This document shows positions 1 through 8,431 of a DNA stretch of 47,248 bases, in pieces. Source of the stretch: CAYUIG01 sp964444685 (GTDB lineage: Bacteria; Gemmatimonadota; Gemmatimonadetes; Longimicrobiales; RSA9); the NCBI GenBank assembly GCA_964444685.1, contig CAYUIG010000026.1, forward strand, positions 1-47,248. Direction: 5' to 3'. The notes under the pieces are model-generated. The model ran no database searches and was not told where the DNA came from. It was given only the letters and a program-made list of their open reading frames with translations. The translations under genes and the position numbers were made by a program. Positions within the stretch are counted from its first letter, which is position 1. Each line of letters begins with the position of its first letter.

Positions 1-1955
1 CGCTGCGCATGGCACTGCAGACGCGCGACCAGCACATCCGTCGCGAGAAGGCCACGAGCAACGTGTGCACCGCGCAGGTTCTCCTCGCGGTCATCGCGGC
101 GATGTACGCGGTGTACCACGGACCCGACGGTCTCACGCGCATTGCGAAGCGCATCCACCGCCTTGCGGAAGCCCTGCGCGCCGGACTGCGCGAACTGGGT
201 GTGACGGTCGGCACCGACTTCATCTTCGACACCGTGCGCGCCGACCTCGACTCCGCCGCTTCGCGGGACGACGTGATGCGTGCGGCGCTGGAGCGCGGCA
301 TCAACCTGCGCGCACTCGGCGACCGCTCGATCACGATCGCGCTCGACGAGACGGTGAGCGAAGCGGACGTCGCGGACGTGCTCGCATCGTTCGCGGGCAG
401 CAGGACCATCCCGAACGTGCGCACGCTCGTCGAGGCGGCGCCGGACACGCTTCCCGAGCCGTACGCGCGCACATCGCCGTTCCTCACGCATCCGGTCTTC
501 CACCGCTACCGGTCGGAGACGGAGATGCTGCGCTACATCCATCGCCTCGAGTCGAAGGACCTGTCGCTCACGACGTCGATGATCCCGCTCGGCTCGTGCA
601 CGATGAAGCTGAACGCCGCGGCCGAGATGCTGCCGATCACGTGGCCGGGCTTCGCCGCGCTGCATCCGTTCGCGCCGCGCGACCAGGCGGAAGGCTACAC
701 GCAGCTCTTCGATCAGCTCGAGGCGTGGCTGGCGGAGATCACGGGCTTCGCGGCCGTGTCGCTGCAGCCGAACGCGGGTTCGCAGGGTGAGCTCACCGGA
801 CTGCTGGTGATCCGCGCATACCACGCGGCGCGCGGGCAGGCGGAGCGCGACGTCTGTCTGATCCCGCAGTCCGCGCACGGCACGAACCCGGCGAGCGCCG
901 TGATGGCGGGGCTGCGCGTCGTCGTCGTGCGCTCGGACTCCGACGGCAACATCGACGTGCAGGACCTGCGTCAGAAGGCGCAGGACCACGCGGACCGGCT
1001 GGCCGCGCTCATGGTGACCTACCCGTCGACGCACGGGATCTTCGAAGAGTCGATCCGCACGATCTGCGAGATCGTGCACGAGCACGGCGGCCAGGTCTAC
1101 ATGGACGGCGCCAACATGAACGCGATGGTCGGCCTCGTCCGGCCGGGCGACATCGGCGCCGACGTCTGCCACCTGAACCTGCACAAGACGTTCTGCATCC
1201 CGCACGGCGGCGGCGGACCGGGCATGGGCCCGATCGGCGTGGCCGCGCACCTGGCGCCGCACCGGCCGGGACACGCGGTGGTGGCGACCGGCGGCAAGCA
1301 GGCCATCGGTGCGGTCTCCGCCGCGCCGTGGGGCAGCCCGATGATCCTGCCCATCTCCTGGGCGTACATCCGGCTCATGGGCGGCGCGGGTCTCACGGAG
1401 GCGACGAAGGTTGCGATCCTGAACGCGAACTACGTGGCGCGTCGCCTGCGCGATCACTACCCGGTGCTCTACACGGGCCGGGACGGCACGGTCGCGCACG
1501 AGTGCATCATCGATCCGCGACCGCTGAAGCAGTCCGCGGGCGTCGAGGCGGGCGACATCGCGAAGCGTCTCATGGATTACGGCTTCCATGCGCCGACCGT
1601 CTCGTTCCCCGTGGCCGGCACGCTGATGATCGAGCCGACCGAGAGCGAATCGCTCGAGGAGCTGGACCGCTTCTGCGATGCGCTGATCTCGATCCGCGAG
1701 GAGGTCCGCGCGATCGAGAACGGCGAGCTGCCGCGTGACGACAATCCGCTGCACAATGCGCCGCACACGGCGCAGGCGGTCATCAGCGACGCGTGGAGCC
1801 GCCCGTACTCGCGCGAGCAGGCAGCCTTCCCGGCGCCGTGGACGCGCGAGCACAAGTTCTGGCCGTCGGTCGGCCTGGTGAACGCGGCTGCCGGCGACCG
1901 CGTGCTGATCTGCGCCTGTCCGCCCGTCGAGGAATACGAGGAGGCGCTCTCCTAG
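1..1955 (+). CDS. gcvP: Glycine dehydrogenase (decarboxylating), P protein of the glycine cleavage system; 5' end missing
   Basis: This gene runs in from the left edge; the reading frame is open from base 3 and the first in-frame ATG (base 9) is internal. The PLP-dependent P protein decarboxylates glycine and hands the aminomethyl group to lipoylated GcvH. The opening residues (ALQTRDQHIRREKATSN) match the conserved middle of a single-chain P protein, so roughly the first third is absent and the C-terminal two thirds remain. The PLP-binding lysine is in NLHKTFCIPHGGGGPG (Lys codon at 1185-1187). The C-terminal HEFI-type segment reads as HECIIDPRPLK. It could be a separate GcvPB subunit, but the sequence left of the ATG continues in frame and matches the family, which favours a single chain cut by the window. 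The next gene starts one base after the stop. Confidence 0.93.
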   Translation, partial: LRMALQTRDQHIRREKATSNVCTAQVLLAVIAAMYAVYHGPDGLTRIAKRIHRLAEALRAGLRELGVTVGTDFIFDTVRADLDSAASRDDVMRAALERGINLRALGDRSITIALDETVSEADVADVLASFAGSRTIPNVRTLVEAAPDTLPEPYARTSPFLTHPVFHRYRSETEMLRYIHRLESKDLSLTTSMIPLGSCTMKLNAAAEMLPITWPGFAALHPFAPRDQAEGYTQLFDQLEAWLAEITGFAAVSLQPNAGSQGELTGLLVIRAYHAARGQAERDVCLIPQSAHGTNPASAVMAGLRVVVVRSDSDGNIDVQDLRQKAQDHADRLAALMVTYPSTHGIFEESIRTICEIVHEHGGQVYMDGANMNAMVGLVRPGDIGADVCHLNLHKTFCIPHGGGGPGMGPIGVAAHLAPHRPGHAVVATGGKQAIGAVSAAPWGSPMILPISWAYIRLMGGAGLTEATKVAILNANYVARRLRDHYPVLYTGRDGTVAHECIIDPRPLKQSAGVEAGDIAKRLMDYGFHAPTVSFPVAGTLMIEPTESESLEELDRFCDALISIREEVRAIENGELPRDDNPLHNAPHTAQAVISDAWSRPYSREQAAFPAPWTREHKFWPSVGLVNAAAGDRVLICACPPVEEYEEALS

Positions 1956-1956
1956 C

Positions 1957-2472
1957 ATGGCGCCGCGGGCGCGTCCGGCCGACGGCCGCATCGCCACGCT
2001 GCTCGACGTCCTCGACGCGGCCTTCGCGCGCAAGGGATGGCACGGCCCGCCCCTAATGGCGACGCTGCGTCCGCTGGACCCCGAAACGGCGCTCTGGCGC
2101 CCGGGCCCCGGCCGCCACAACATTTGGGAGATCGCGCTTCACACCGCGTACTGGAAGTACATCGCCCGGCGCCGGATTGCCGGTGGCGCCGGCGGCCGAT
2201 TCCCCCGACCTGGCAGCAATCATCCGAAGCTGCCCGCCCGTCCCGACGCGGGTGCGTGGGAGGAGGACCTCGCGCTGATCCAGAACGAGCACGACCTGCT
2301 GCGCGAGGTGGTGGCGGCGCTGTCGCCGTCCCGGCTCGACAAGCCGGTCGGCAGGGCCGGTTGGACGGCGGCGGCCACGATCCACGGAGTGGCCGCGCAC
2401 GACGCGTATCACGCCGGTCAGATACGCCTGATTCACAGGATGTCGGAGGAGAGGGGCACCCACGCCCGGTAG
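1957..2472 (+). CDS. DinB-like (YfiT/DUF1572-type) four-helix-bundle protein
   Basis: A 171-residue protein starting one base after the gcvP stop, so it is probably co-transcribed with it. It has the DinB/YfiT layout: a first histidine in the IALHTAYWKY helix and a pair in HDAYHAGQI near the C-terminus. These are the three histidines that bind a divalent metal in this superfamily. Members are metal-dependent thiol transferases or hydrolases (bacillithiol/mycothiol-related in characterised cases), but the substrate cannot be read from the sequence. No signal peptide or membrane segment is seen. The fold call is fairly safe and the biochemical role is open. Confidence 0.75.
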   Translation: MAPRARPADGRIATLLDVLDAAFARKGWHGPPLMATLRPLDPETALWRPGPGRHNIWEIALHTAYWKYIARRRIAGGAGGRFPRPGSNHPKLPARPDAGAWEEDLALIQNEHDLLREVVAALSPSRLDKPVGRAGWTAAATIHGVAAHDAYHAGQIRLIHRMSEERGTHAR

Positions 2473-2614
2473 CGCGCCGCGGAACCTCCCGGCCGCCCGG
2501 CGTGTCTTATGGCCCGCGGGTTGCAACCCGTGTCCGCCTCACATCCCCTGCATTGACAGGCCCGGTGCGTTGCGAGCCCCCTCCCGGGGGTCAGCCGCCG
2601 GCTAATTCCGAAGA
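2473..2614 (+). promoter_or_regulatory. rho leader with palindromes and a possible promoter
   Basis: This 142-base gap upstream of rho holds a perfect 14-base palindrome (CGGGTTGCAACCCG, 2517-2530), a TTGACA -35-like hexamer at 2553-2558 and a short C5/G5 hairpin at 2577-2590. No good -10 hexamer lies at the usual distance, so the promoter call is weak. rho is commonly autoregulated through its leader, but no specific mechanism can be assigned here. Confidence 0.3.
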
Positions 2615-3796
2615 ATGGCGGGAATGGCTACGGTCGACGAGAAGGAACAGCAGAACGTGGAGAGCGCGCTGCTCGGCGTGCTGGATCTCACATCGAATGG
2701 CGCCGGCTTCGTCCGGCAGAAGTCCGCGAGCTACCTGCCGGGGGATGGCGACATCTACGTCCCGCCCAAGATCGTGCAGCGCTTCCGTTTGCGCGCGGGC
2801 GACGAGATCTCCGGCATCGTCGGCACGCCGCCGAAGCCCGGCAAGAACCCGCCGCTCGCCCGGCTCACGGCCGTCAACGGCAACCCGCCCGAACAGGCTG
2901 CGAACCGTCCCGAGTTCAACCGCCTCAGCGCGCAGCACCCACGCGAGCAGCTGAAGCTCGAGTGCGACCTGCGCCGTCGCGGTCAGCCAGACATGACCAA
3001 TCGCGTGATCGACCTCTTCTGCCCGTTCGGCAAGGGACAGCGCGCGATGATCGTGGCGCCCGCAAAGGCCGGTAAGACGATGGTGCTCCAAGCCGTCGCC
3101 GAGGGCGTCGTCAAGAACTATCCAGAGTCCGCACTCTATATCCTGCTCGTCGACGAGCGGCCCGAGGAAGTCACCGAGATGGAGGCCGCGGGTTACGGCG
3201 AGGTGATTGCGTCGACGTTCGACTACCCGGCCGAGCGGCACGTACAGGTGGCGGAGATCACGCTCGAGCGCGCGCGGCGCCGCGTCGAGATGGGCCAGGA
3301 CGTCATCATTATTCTCGACTCCATCACCCGCCTCGCCCGCGCCTACAACACGTCGGAGCGCGGCACCGGCAAGACGCTCTCCGGCGGACTCGACGCGACC
3401 GCACTCGAAAAGCCGAAGCGCTTTCTCGGCAGCGCGCGCCGCATCGATCCCGATCAGGGCGGCGGCTCCCTGACGATCATCGCGACCGCGCTGATCGACA
3501 CGGGCTCGCGCATGGACGAAGTGATCTTCGAGGAGTTCAAGGGGACCGGCAACAGCGAGCTCGTGCTGAGCCGCGAGCTCTCCGACCGCCGCATCTTCCC
3601 CGCGATCGACCTGAACGCGAGCGCCACGCGCCGCGAAGAGCTGCTCCTCGACGACAACTCCCTGCGCGTTTCGCACCTGCTCCGCCGCCAGCTCTCCGAC
3701 ATGCCTTCATCCGACGCCATGTCGAACCTGCTGACCGTCATGAAGAAGACGAGCTCGAATGCGGAGCTTGTCTCTCAGCTCCTGGGCGGCCGCTAG
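2615..3796 (+). CDS. rho: Transcription termination factor Rho, short form
   Basis: Rho is the hexameric RNA-dependent ATPase that ends transcription of untranslated RNA. Visible parts: the cold-shock-like primary RNA-binding domain (about residues 15-90), Walker A APAKAGKT (about 148-155), the LVDERPEEV segment, the Walker B/R-loop segment LDSITRLARAYN, and the Q/R-loop region ending in EEFKGTGNSE. The protein has 393 residues and begins almost directly with the RNA-binding domain, so it lacks the roughly 45-residue helical N-domain of E. coli Rho (419 residues). The start could be ATG 2615 or ATG 2624; neither has a strong Shine-Dalgarno sequence. It stands alone and is followed by a long hairpin shared with the convergent desaturase gene. 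Confidence 0.97.
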   Translation: MAGMATVDEKEQQNVESALLGVLDLTSNGAGFVRQKSASYLPGDGDIYVPPKIVQRFRLRAGDEISGIVGTPPKPGKNPPLARLTAVNGNPPEQAANRPEFNRLSAQHPREQLKLECDLRRRGQPDMTNRVIDLFCPFGKGQRAMIVAPAKAGKTMVLQAVAEGVVKNYPESALYILLVDERPEEVTEMEAAGYGEVIASTFDYPAERHVQVAEITLERARRRVEMGQDVIIILDSITRLARAYNTSERGTGKTLSGGLDATALEKPKRFLGSARRIDPDQGGGSLTIIATALIDTGSRMDEVIFEEFKGTGNSELVLSRELSDRRIFPAIDLNASATRREELLLDDNSLRVSHLLRRQLSDMPSSDAMSNLLTVMKKTSSNAELVSQLLGGR

Positions 3797-3804
3797 AAAC
3801 TTCA

Positions 3805-3915
3805 TTCACCGCAGAGGCACAGAGCACGCAGAGAACAATGCCCCGCCACCCCACTGATGATATGGGGTGGCGGGGCTTCGATTTTTCTCTGCGTGCTCTG
3901 CGCCTCTGCGGTGAA
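3805..3915. terminator. Bidirectional terminator hairpin nested in a 31-bp inverted copy of a dispersed repeat
   Basis: Between the convergent rho and desaturase genes lies a perfect 14-bp stem (3840-3853 with 3863-3876, 9-base loop) followed by a T-rich run. It is flanked by outer 31-base arms (3805-3835 and 3885-3915) that are inverted copies of each other at 30 of 31 positions. The whole block can fold into one very long hairpin. The outer arms belong to a GCAGAG-type repeat also found near 13601 and 33379. Confidence 0.8.
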
Positions 3916-3926
3916 AAAATGCCGTT

Positions 3927-4823
3927 CTAGTCTTCCGCAGGAACCGGCCTGCGTCCACTCACCGCCTGTGCCGCAGCCTCACCGGCAGCCTGCACCGAGT
4001 CGCGCGCGGCCGCGGCCGCGTTCGCGGCGGCGTCGCTGGCCTGACGGTAGTACTTCTCGGCGAAATCCTTCGCCGACTGCGTGCGCGCGTACAGCACCTT
4101 CGCCAGACCCACCGCCGACAGCAGCCGGATGTACACCCAGCCGATGTCGAACTCGTACCACTTCGCCTTGAACTTCGCGGAGCGCGGGTCGGCGTGGTGG
4201 TTGTTGTGCAGCTCCTCGCCTACGATCCAGAGGCCCAGCGGGATGATGTTCCGGCTGTGGTCCTTCGTGTCGAAGTTGCGGTAGCCGATGGCGTGCCCGA
4301 TGCCGTTGATCACGTTGCCGAAGATCGGGATCCACACGACCATCGCGAGCCACACGGCCAGGCCGATGAACGGGCCGAACAGGAACAGGTCGATCGCCAG
4401 TGCGATGAGAATGCCGCCGAAGCCGAAACGCGAGTAGATGTTCTGCTCCGGCCAGTCATTCGGGCAGCCCTTGCCGTACTTCTCGAGCGTGTCCTGGTCC
4501 TTCGCGGCCTCGCGGTAGAGGAACACGCCGCCGAAGCACACGGCGAGCAGCCCTTCATTCACCGGCGAATGCGGGTCACCCTCACGATCCGCGAATGCGT
4601 GGTGCTTGCGATGCACCGCGACCCACTCGCGCGTGTTCATGCCGGTCGTCAGCCACAGCCAGAAGCGCATGAAGTGCTCGACGATGGGATGGAACTTCAC
4701 ACCGTCGTGCGTGGCGGACCGATGGAGATACAGCGTGACACAGAGGTTGGTGATATGTCCGGCGATCACGACCCACAACAGGGGCACCCACCATGGGTCG
4801 GCAAGGGCGGAGAAACCCGGCAT
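3927..4823 (-). CDS. Membrane acyl (delta-9 type) fatty acid desaturase
   Basis: An integral-membrane di-iron desaturase that puts a cis double bond into an acyl chain (acyl-CoA or acyl-lipid). All three histidine boxes are present: HRSATH, HRKHH and HNNHH, separated by hydrophobic helices in the usual arrangement. The frame is open further upstream (to 4955), but I place the start at 4823 (MPGFSALADP). There a GGAGG Shine-Dalgarno sequence sits just upstream and the first membrane helix follows directly. This gives 298 residues, normal for the stearoyl-CoA-desaturase-like bacterial group. The C-terminus carries an alanine-rich tail. It is divergent from the nickel/cobalt transporter gene with about 130 bases between them. 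Confidence 0.92.
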   Translation of the reverse strand: MPGFSALADPWWVPLLWVVIAGHITNLCVTLYLHRSATHDGVKFHPIVEHFMRFWLWLTTGMNTREWVAVHRKHHAFADREGDPHSPVNEGLLAVCFGGVFLYREAAKDQDTLEKYGKGCPNDWPEQNIYSRFGFGGILIALAIDLFLFGPFIGLAVWLAMVVWIPIFGNVINGIGHAIGYRNFDTKDHSRNIIPLGLWIVGEELHNNHHADPRSAKFKAKWYEFDIGWVYIRLLSAVGLAKVLYARTQSAKDFAEKYYRQASDAAANAAAAARDSVQAAGEAAAQAVSGRRPVPAED

Positions 4824-4953
4824 GCATCCTCCAGAACAGGGGCTCGGCGGCGACGAGACAGACAGCAGATAATGGGCCATCCGAGGGGGTGGGGCAATGC
4901 TCCCGTGCCGCCTCCCGCTTGCCGAATGGTAGGAATCCGCGCCAATTGGTGCC

Positions 4954-5610
4954 ATGGAATTCCTGCTGGTCTACGGCACGGCCCTGCTCGTCGGTTCGCT
5001 CCACGCTCTCGAGCCGGACCACATGGCCGCGGTCACGAGCTTCGCCGTCCGCCGCCCGCACGCCCGCGCCTCCGTCGCCTTCGGACTGCGCTGGGCGCTC
5101 GGCCACGGGGGCGCGATCCTGCTCGTAGGCGCGCTCATCATCGCGGTCGGGCTCCGCTTCCCCGAGGCCGCCGAGCACTGGCTCGAGCGCTTCGTGGGTG
5201 CCGTCCTGATCGCACTCGGCGCATGGACCGCTTACTCCGCGCGCCGGCTGCACGTCCACCGTCACGTACACGATGACGGCCGGGTCCATGCGCATCTGCA
5301 CTCGCACGCACTCACGGAGTCGCACGGGCACCGGCACGGTGCCACAGCCGTCGGAATGATTCACGGACTCGCCGGCACCGCCCCCGCGGTGGCGCTCGTG
5401 CCGCTCGCCAGCCTCGACTCGGCGACGGAAGGCATCGCCTACCTGTTCGCGTTCGGCCTCGGTACCGGCATCGGCATGGGACTCTACGCGCTCGTCGCCG
5501 GGCTGGTCATCGGCCGCGCCGCGTTCGCATCCGAGCGGCTCGCACGCGGCATCGCCAAGACCACCGGCATCGCGACCATCGCGATCGGCGTGTTCTGGAT
5601 GGTCCGGTGA
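4954..5610 (+). CDS. NicO/UreH-like nickel-cobalt transporter family membrane protein
   Basis: A 218-residue protein with about six membrane segments. The first helix contains HALEPDHMAAV, the HX4DH metal-binding signature of the NiCoT/NicO transporters. A histidine-rich loop near the middle (HVHRHVHDDG and HSHALTESHGHRHG) is typical of metal-binding cytoplasmic loops in this superfamily. The second conserved patch is GMIHGLAGTAPAVALVPLAS. Import or export, and nickel versus cobalt, cannot be decided from sequence. Its stop overlaps the GTG start of the next gene (GTGA), so translation of the two is probably coupled. Confidence 0.8.
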   Translation: MEFLLVYGTALLVGSLHALEPDHMAAVTSFAVRRPHARASVAFGLRWALGHGGAILLVGALIIAVGLRFPEAAEHWLERFVGAVLIALGAWTAYSARRLHVHRHVHDDGRVHAHLHSHALTESHGHRHGATAVGMIHGLAGTAPAVALVPLASLDSATEGIAYLFAFGLGTGIGMGLYALVAGLVIGRAAFASERLARGIAKTTGIATIAIGVFWMVR

Positions 5611-5864
5611 GGCGGCTGCTCGTGACGCGCCGCACCGTCCCGCTCGACCGCGCGGACGAATACGAGGCCGCATGGCACGCCCTCGCCGATCGCGCACGCG
5701 AAGAGGGCGTGCGCGCATGGATCTTCCGCACCACGGGGCACGACGACCGCTTCACCGAGTTCCTGGAGTGGACCGCGGACGGCGATTCCGCACCGCTCGC
5801 GGCGGAGCGCGCGTCGCTCGATCCGTTCGGCCCCGCACAGACCGAGCTCCTGGAGGAAACGTGA
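5607..5864 (+). CDS. Small unknown protein, possible dimeric alpha/beta-barrel fold
   Basis: An 85-residue protein I do not recognise. It starts on a GTG overlapping the previous stop (GTGA) and ends in another GTGA overlap with pyrE, so it sits inside a tightly coupled three-gene unit. The pattern RRLLVTRRTVPLDRADEYEA..., then a helix and a strand with WIFRT and EFLEWT, resembles the beta-alpha-beta-beta layout of ABM-like dimeric barrels, but no catalytic motif supports a function. The overlaps on both sides argue that it is real despite its size. Confidence 0.65.
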   Translation: MRRLLVTRRTVPLDRADEYEAAWHALADRAREEGVRAWIFRTTGHDDRFTEFLEWTADGDSAPLAAERASLDPFGPAQTELLEET

Positions 5865-6418
5865 TCGACCGCGTACGCGCCCGTCTCGGCCGACTCCTGC
5901 GCGAACGCTCCGTCCGCACCGGAGACTTCACGCTGTCCAGCGGCGCGCGCTCGAACCTCTACGTCGACGCGCGCCTCACGACGTTCCACGGCGAGGGGCA
6001 GGCGCTGATCGGGATCGTGGGGCTCGCCGCACTCGATCGGCGCACGTGGTCGCCCGCGCTCATTGGCGGGCTCACGCTCGGCGCCGATCCGATTGCCTGC
6101 GCGATCGCGCACAAGGCAGCACTCGAGGGACGTGCTCTCAACGCCTTCACCGTGCGCAAGGAAGTGAAGGAGCACGGGACCGGCCGGCGCATCGAAGGAG
6201 CGGATGTGGCCGGACTGGACTGCGTGATCGTGGAAGATGTGATCACGACCGGCGGCAGTGCACTGCGCGCGATCGATGCGGTCCGCTTCGAGGGCGGGAA
6301 CGTCATCGGTGTGCTCGCGCTCGTGGACCGGCAGGAGGGCGGCCGCGAACGGATCGAGAACGCGGACTGCCCGGTCGACGTGTTGTTCACCGCCGCCGAG
6401 CTCACCAGCGACGCGTAG
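5861..6418 (+). CDS. pyrE: Orotate phosphoribosyltransferase
   Basis: Converts orotate and PRPP to orotidine 5'-phosphate in pyrimidine synthesis. The N-terminal FTLSSGARSNLYVD motif and the PRPP-binding motif VIVEDVITTGGSA are both clear, with the catalytic loop KEVKEHGTGRR between them. The start is a GTG at 5861 with GGAGG just upstream and a GTGA overlap with the previous stop, giving 185 residues. No other pyrimidine genes are in the window. The gene ends 3 bases from the convergent flavin reductase gene. Confidence 0.93.
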   Translation: MIDRVRARLGRLLRERSVRTGDFTLSSGARSNLYVDARLTTFHGEGQALIGIVGLAALDRRTWSPALIGGLTLGADPIACAIAHKAALEGRALNAFTVRKEVKEHGTGRRIEGADVAGLDCVIVEDVITTGGSALRAIDAVRFEGGNVIGVLALVDRQEGGRERIENADCPVDVLFTAAELTSDA

Positions 6419-6421
6419 CCC

Positions 6422-7009
6422 TCACACCCCCGTGCTCGGGCCGCGCCACTCGCCCGGCTCGACGTGGCGCGTCAACGACTCGATCTCCGCCTGCACCTTC
6501 GCCAGCCGCGCCTCGTAGGCCGCGAGCAGGTCGGCGGGCGCGTGCTGCCGGAACCACGGGCTCGTCATCACCTCATCGCCGCCGTGGTCGCGCCAGGAAA
6601 CCACGTCCGCAAGGAGGAACGTCGCGGCGCCGGCGTCCATCGCGTTGATCACACGGCACTCGAACGCCGCGCGCACGTCGACAAGCAGCGGACAGCCCGT
6701 CGCCCCACGCTCCGTTTCGAGCGACGCGAGCTTGTCCGACTCCCGCCCGCTCGACAGCCCCAGCGCGCGAATCATGTCCCACTGATCCGGGCGCAGCAGG
6801 TGGATGGCGAGCACACCGCTCGACATCACCAGGCCGTGCGTGAAGTTGGTCTTCGAGATGTAGATCGAGATGCGCGGGATGGACGGCACGAGCGACGCCC
6901 GCTGCGCGCTGTTCGCGATCATCCCGTTGCGCCGGCCCGCCGCGGACGAAGTGACCGCGACGACCGGCAGCGTGAGATGCCGCAGCAGCGGGTATGCCGT
7001 TCCTTCCAC
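6422..7009 (-). CDS. Flavin reductase-like, FMN-binding split-barrel protein
   Basis: A 195-residue protein with the flavin reductase-like split-barrel N-terminal pattern: VVAVTSSAAGRRNGMIANSAQRASLVPSIPRIS (residues about 15-48, shown here only to locate it by its key words GRRNGM and ANS), then ISKTNFTHGLVMSSG. It probably binds FMN and reduces it, or acts as an FMN-dependent oxidoreductase; the substrate is unknown. The start is GTG 7009, two bases after the dnaN stop on the same strand, so it is the last gene of a dnaA-dnaN-flavin reductase run. The C-terminal helix (AAYEARLAKVQAEIESL) looks coiled-coil-like. Confidence 0.8.
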   Translation of the reverse strand: MEGTAYPLLRHLTLPVVAVTSSAAGRRNGMIANSAQRASLVPSIPRISIYISKTNFTHGLVMSSGVLAIHLLRPDQWDMIRALGLSSGRESDKLASLETERGATGCPLLVDVRAAFECRVINAMDAGAATFLLADVVSWRDHGGDEVMTSPWFRQHAPADLLAAYEARLAKVQAEIESLTRHVEPGEWRGPSTGV

Positions 7010-7011
7010 GC

Positions 7012-8127
7012 CTACTCGAGCAGGCGGAGCGGCATCACCAGGCAGAGGTAGTCCGGCGCTTCGCTGCCCTCGCGGCCGACGGGCTCGATCGTGGCCGCCC
7101 GCTCCGGTGCCTTGAACGTCAGCTTCACCTCGTCCGTCGGCATGTAGCGCAGCACCTCGAGCAGGTACGCCGCGTTGAAGCCGATGTCGAGCGGCTCACC
7201 CTGGTACTCGACCTCCAGCTCCTCGTGCGCCTCGCCCAGGTCCGGCGTCTCCACGGAAAAGCGCAGCGAGCTGCCCGCGAACGCGAGACGGACGCGATGC
7301 GTCTGATCGCTCGCCACGACCGCCATGCGGCGCAGCGCCTGCACCAGCAGGTCGCGGCCCGCGATCGCGTGCTTGTCGTTGTCGCGCGGGATGACCTGCT
7401 CGTAGTTCGGATACGGCCCCTCGATCAGACGGGTGTAGACCTGCGTGCCGTCGCGGCGGAAGCCCAGATGGTTCTCACTGCGCGCGACCTCCACCTCATC
7501 GTCCGACGCAAACAGACGCTCCACCTGCTGCAGCGCCTTCGGCGGAACGATGAGATCCGCCTCCGGTGCGCCCGCCCCCGTGGCCGGCACCGCCATGCGC
7601 GCCAGCCGATGGCCATTCGTGGCCACCATGCGCATCGCCGAGTCCTGCAGCTGCCACAGCACGCCGTTCAGGATCGGACGGCTCTCTTCGGTCGACACGG
7701 CAAACGACGTCTGCCGGATCAGCTCCTGGAGCACACGGCCCGATACCTTCCAGCTGCGCGCGAAGTCGACATCCGGGAATGTCGGGAACTCATCCTTCGG
7801 CATCCCGTTCAGCCGGAACGTCGCACGACCGCACACGAGCTCGAAGCGGTCTCCCTTGGTGCCGATGCGCACCGGATGCTCCGGCAACTCGCGAGCGAGT
7901 TCCTGGAGTTTCTTCGCCGGTACCGTGAGTGCGCCCGGCTCATCCACTTCCGCCGCGACACGCACACTCACCGCGATGTCCAGGTCCGTACCGCTCATCA
8001 CCACGCCGTCGGCATCCGCCTCGACCAGAATGTTCGAGAGCACCGGCAACGTCGTACGCGTCGGTATGCTCGCACCCACCGCCGCGAGACCCTGTTGCAG
8101 GTTGTCCCGCGTCATCTTGAGTTTCAT
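7012..8127 (-). CDS. dnaN: DNA polymerase III beta sliding clamp
   Basis: The ring-shaped clamp that tethers the replicative polymerase. The N-terminus MKLKMTRDNLQQGLAAVGAS and the repeated TLPVLSNILVEA / RPILNGVLWQLQ segments of domains 1 and 2 identify it. The C-terminus ends in DYLCLVMPLRLLE, the usual MPMRL-type end. The frame is open upstream, but the start at 8127 is preferred because GAGGG lies 5 bases before it and it gives the standard 371 residues. It lies downstream of dnaA on the same strand, separated by a 304-base origin-like gap. Confidence 0.97.
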   Translation of the reverse strand: MKLKMTRDNLQQGLAAVGASIPTRTTLPVLSNILVEADADGVVMSGTDLDIAVSVRVAAEVDEPGALTVPAKKLQELARELPEHPVRIGTKGDRFELVCGRATFRLNGMPKDEFPTFPDVDFARSWKVSGRVLQELIRQTSFAVSTEESRPILNGVLWQLQDSAMRMVATNGHRLARMAVPATGAGAPEADLIVPPKALQQVERLFASDDEVEVARSENHLGFRRDGTQVYTRLIEGPYPNYEQVIPRDNDKHAIAGRDLLVQALRRMAVVASDQTHRVRLAFAGSSLRFSVETPDLGEAHEELEVEYQGEPLDIGFNAAYLLEVLRYMPTDEVKLTFKAPERAATIEPVGREGSEAPDYLCLVMPLRLLE

Positions 8128-8431
8128 CGATCCCTCGCCTCGCGCTACCTCACCCGTTTCATCGCCGGTCCCGACGGGACACGGCATACTCCACAGGACG
8201 TCGTTAGTGCGAATGAATGAACTTCATCGACAGTAGTAGTAATAGGGACTGCGGAAACGTGGATAGCCTCCTGGGCTGACCCGATTTCTGCATGGGACAG
8301 AGTGGATCGATCGCGCCGATCCGCTGTGGAATCATCGTGGAAAGATGCGCGATGTTTCCATGCCATCCACGTTCGCGCCGTCGTTGTGGATGAACGCGAC
8401 GCATTCCACACACCATCCACAATCGCGCTGT
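8128..8431. other. Candidate chromosomal replication origin (oriC) between dnaA and dnaN
   Basis: This 304-base gap has no gene and is enriched in DnaA-box-like 9-mers. The best is TGTGGATGA at 8385-8393 (reverse complement TCATCCACA, 8 of 9 to TTATCCACA). Weaker ones are CCATCCACA at 8413-8421, CGTGGATAG at 8258-8266, CCATCCACG at 8363-8371 and TGTGGAATC at 8325-8333. The stretch around 8207-8245 is the most A+T-rich part. Box cluster on the dnaA side and A+T-rich part on the dnaN side is the order known from Bacillus. Assignment rests on location and motifs only. Confidence 0.72.
8234..8266 (+). promoter_or_regulatory. DnaA-trio-like element with adjacent DnaA box (basal unwinding element)
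   Basis: Four contiguous triplets TAG-TAG-TAA-TAG (8234-8245) match the 5'-(T/A)A(G/A)-3' form of the DnaA-trio. They are followed by a G+C-rich patch (GGGACTGCGG) and a DnaA-box-like CGTGGATAG (8258-8266). The trio strand, the G+C-rich linker and the box come in the order described for the bacterial basal unwinding system, where DnaA loads from the box onto the single trio strand. Confidence 0.55.
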
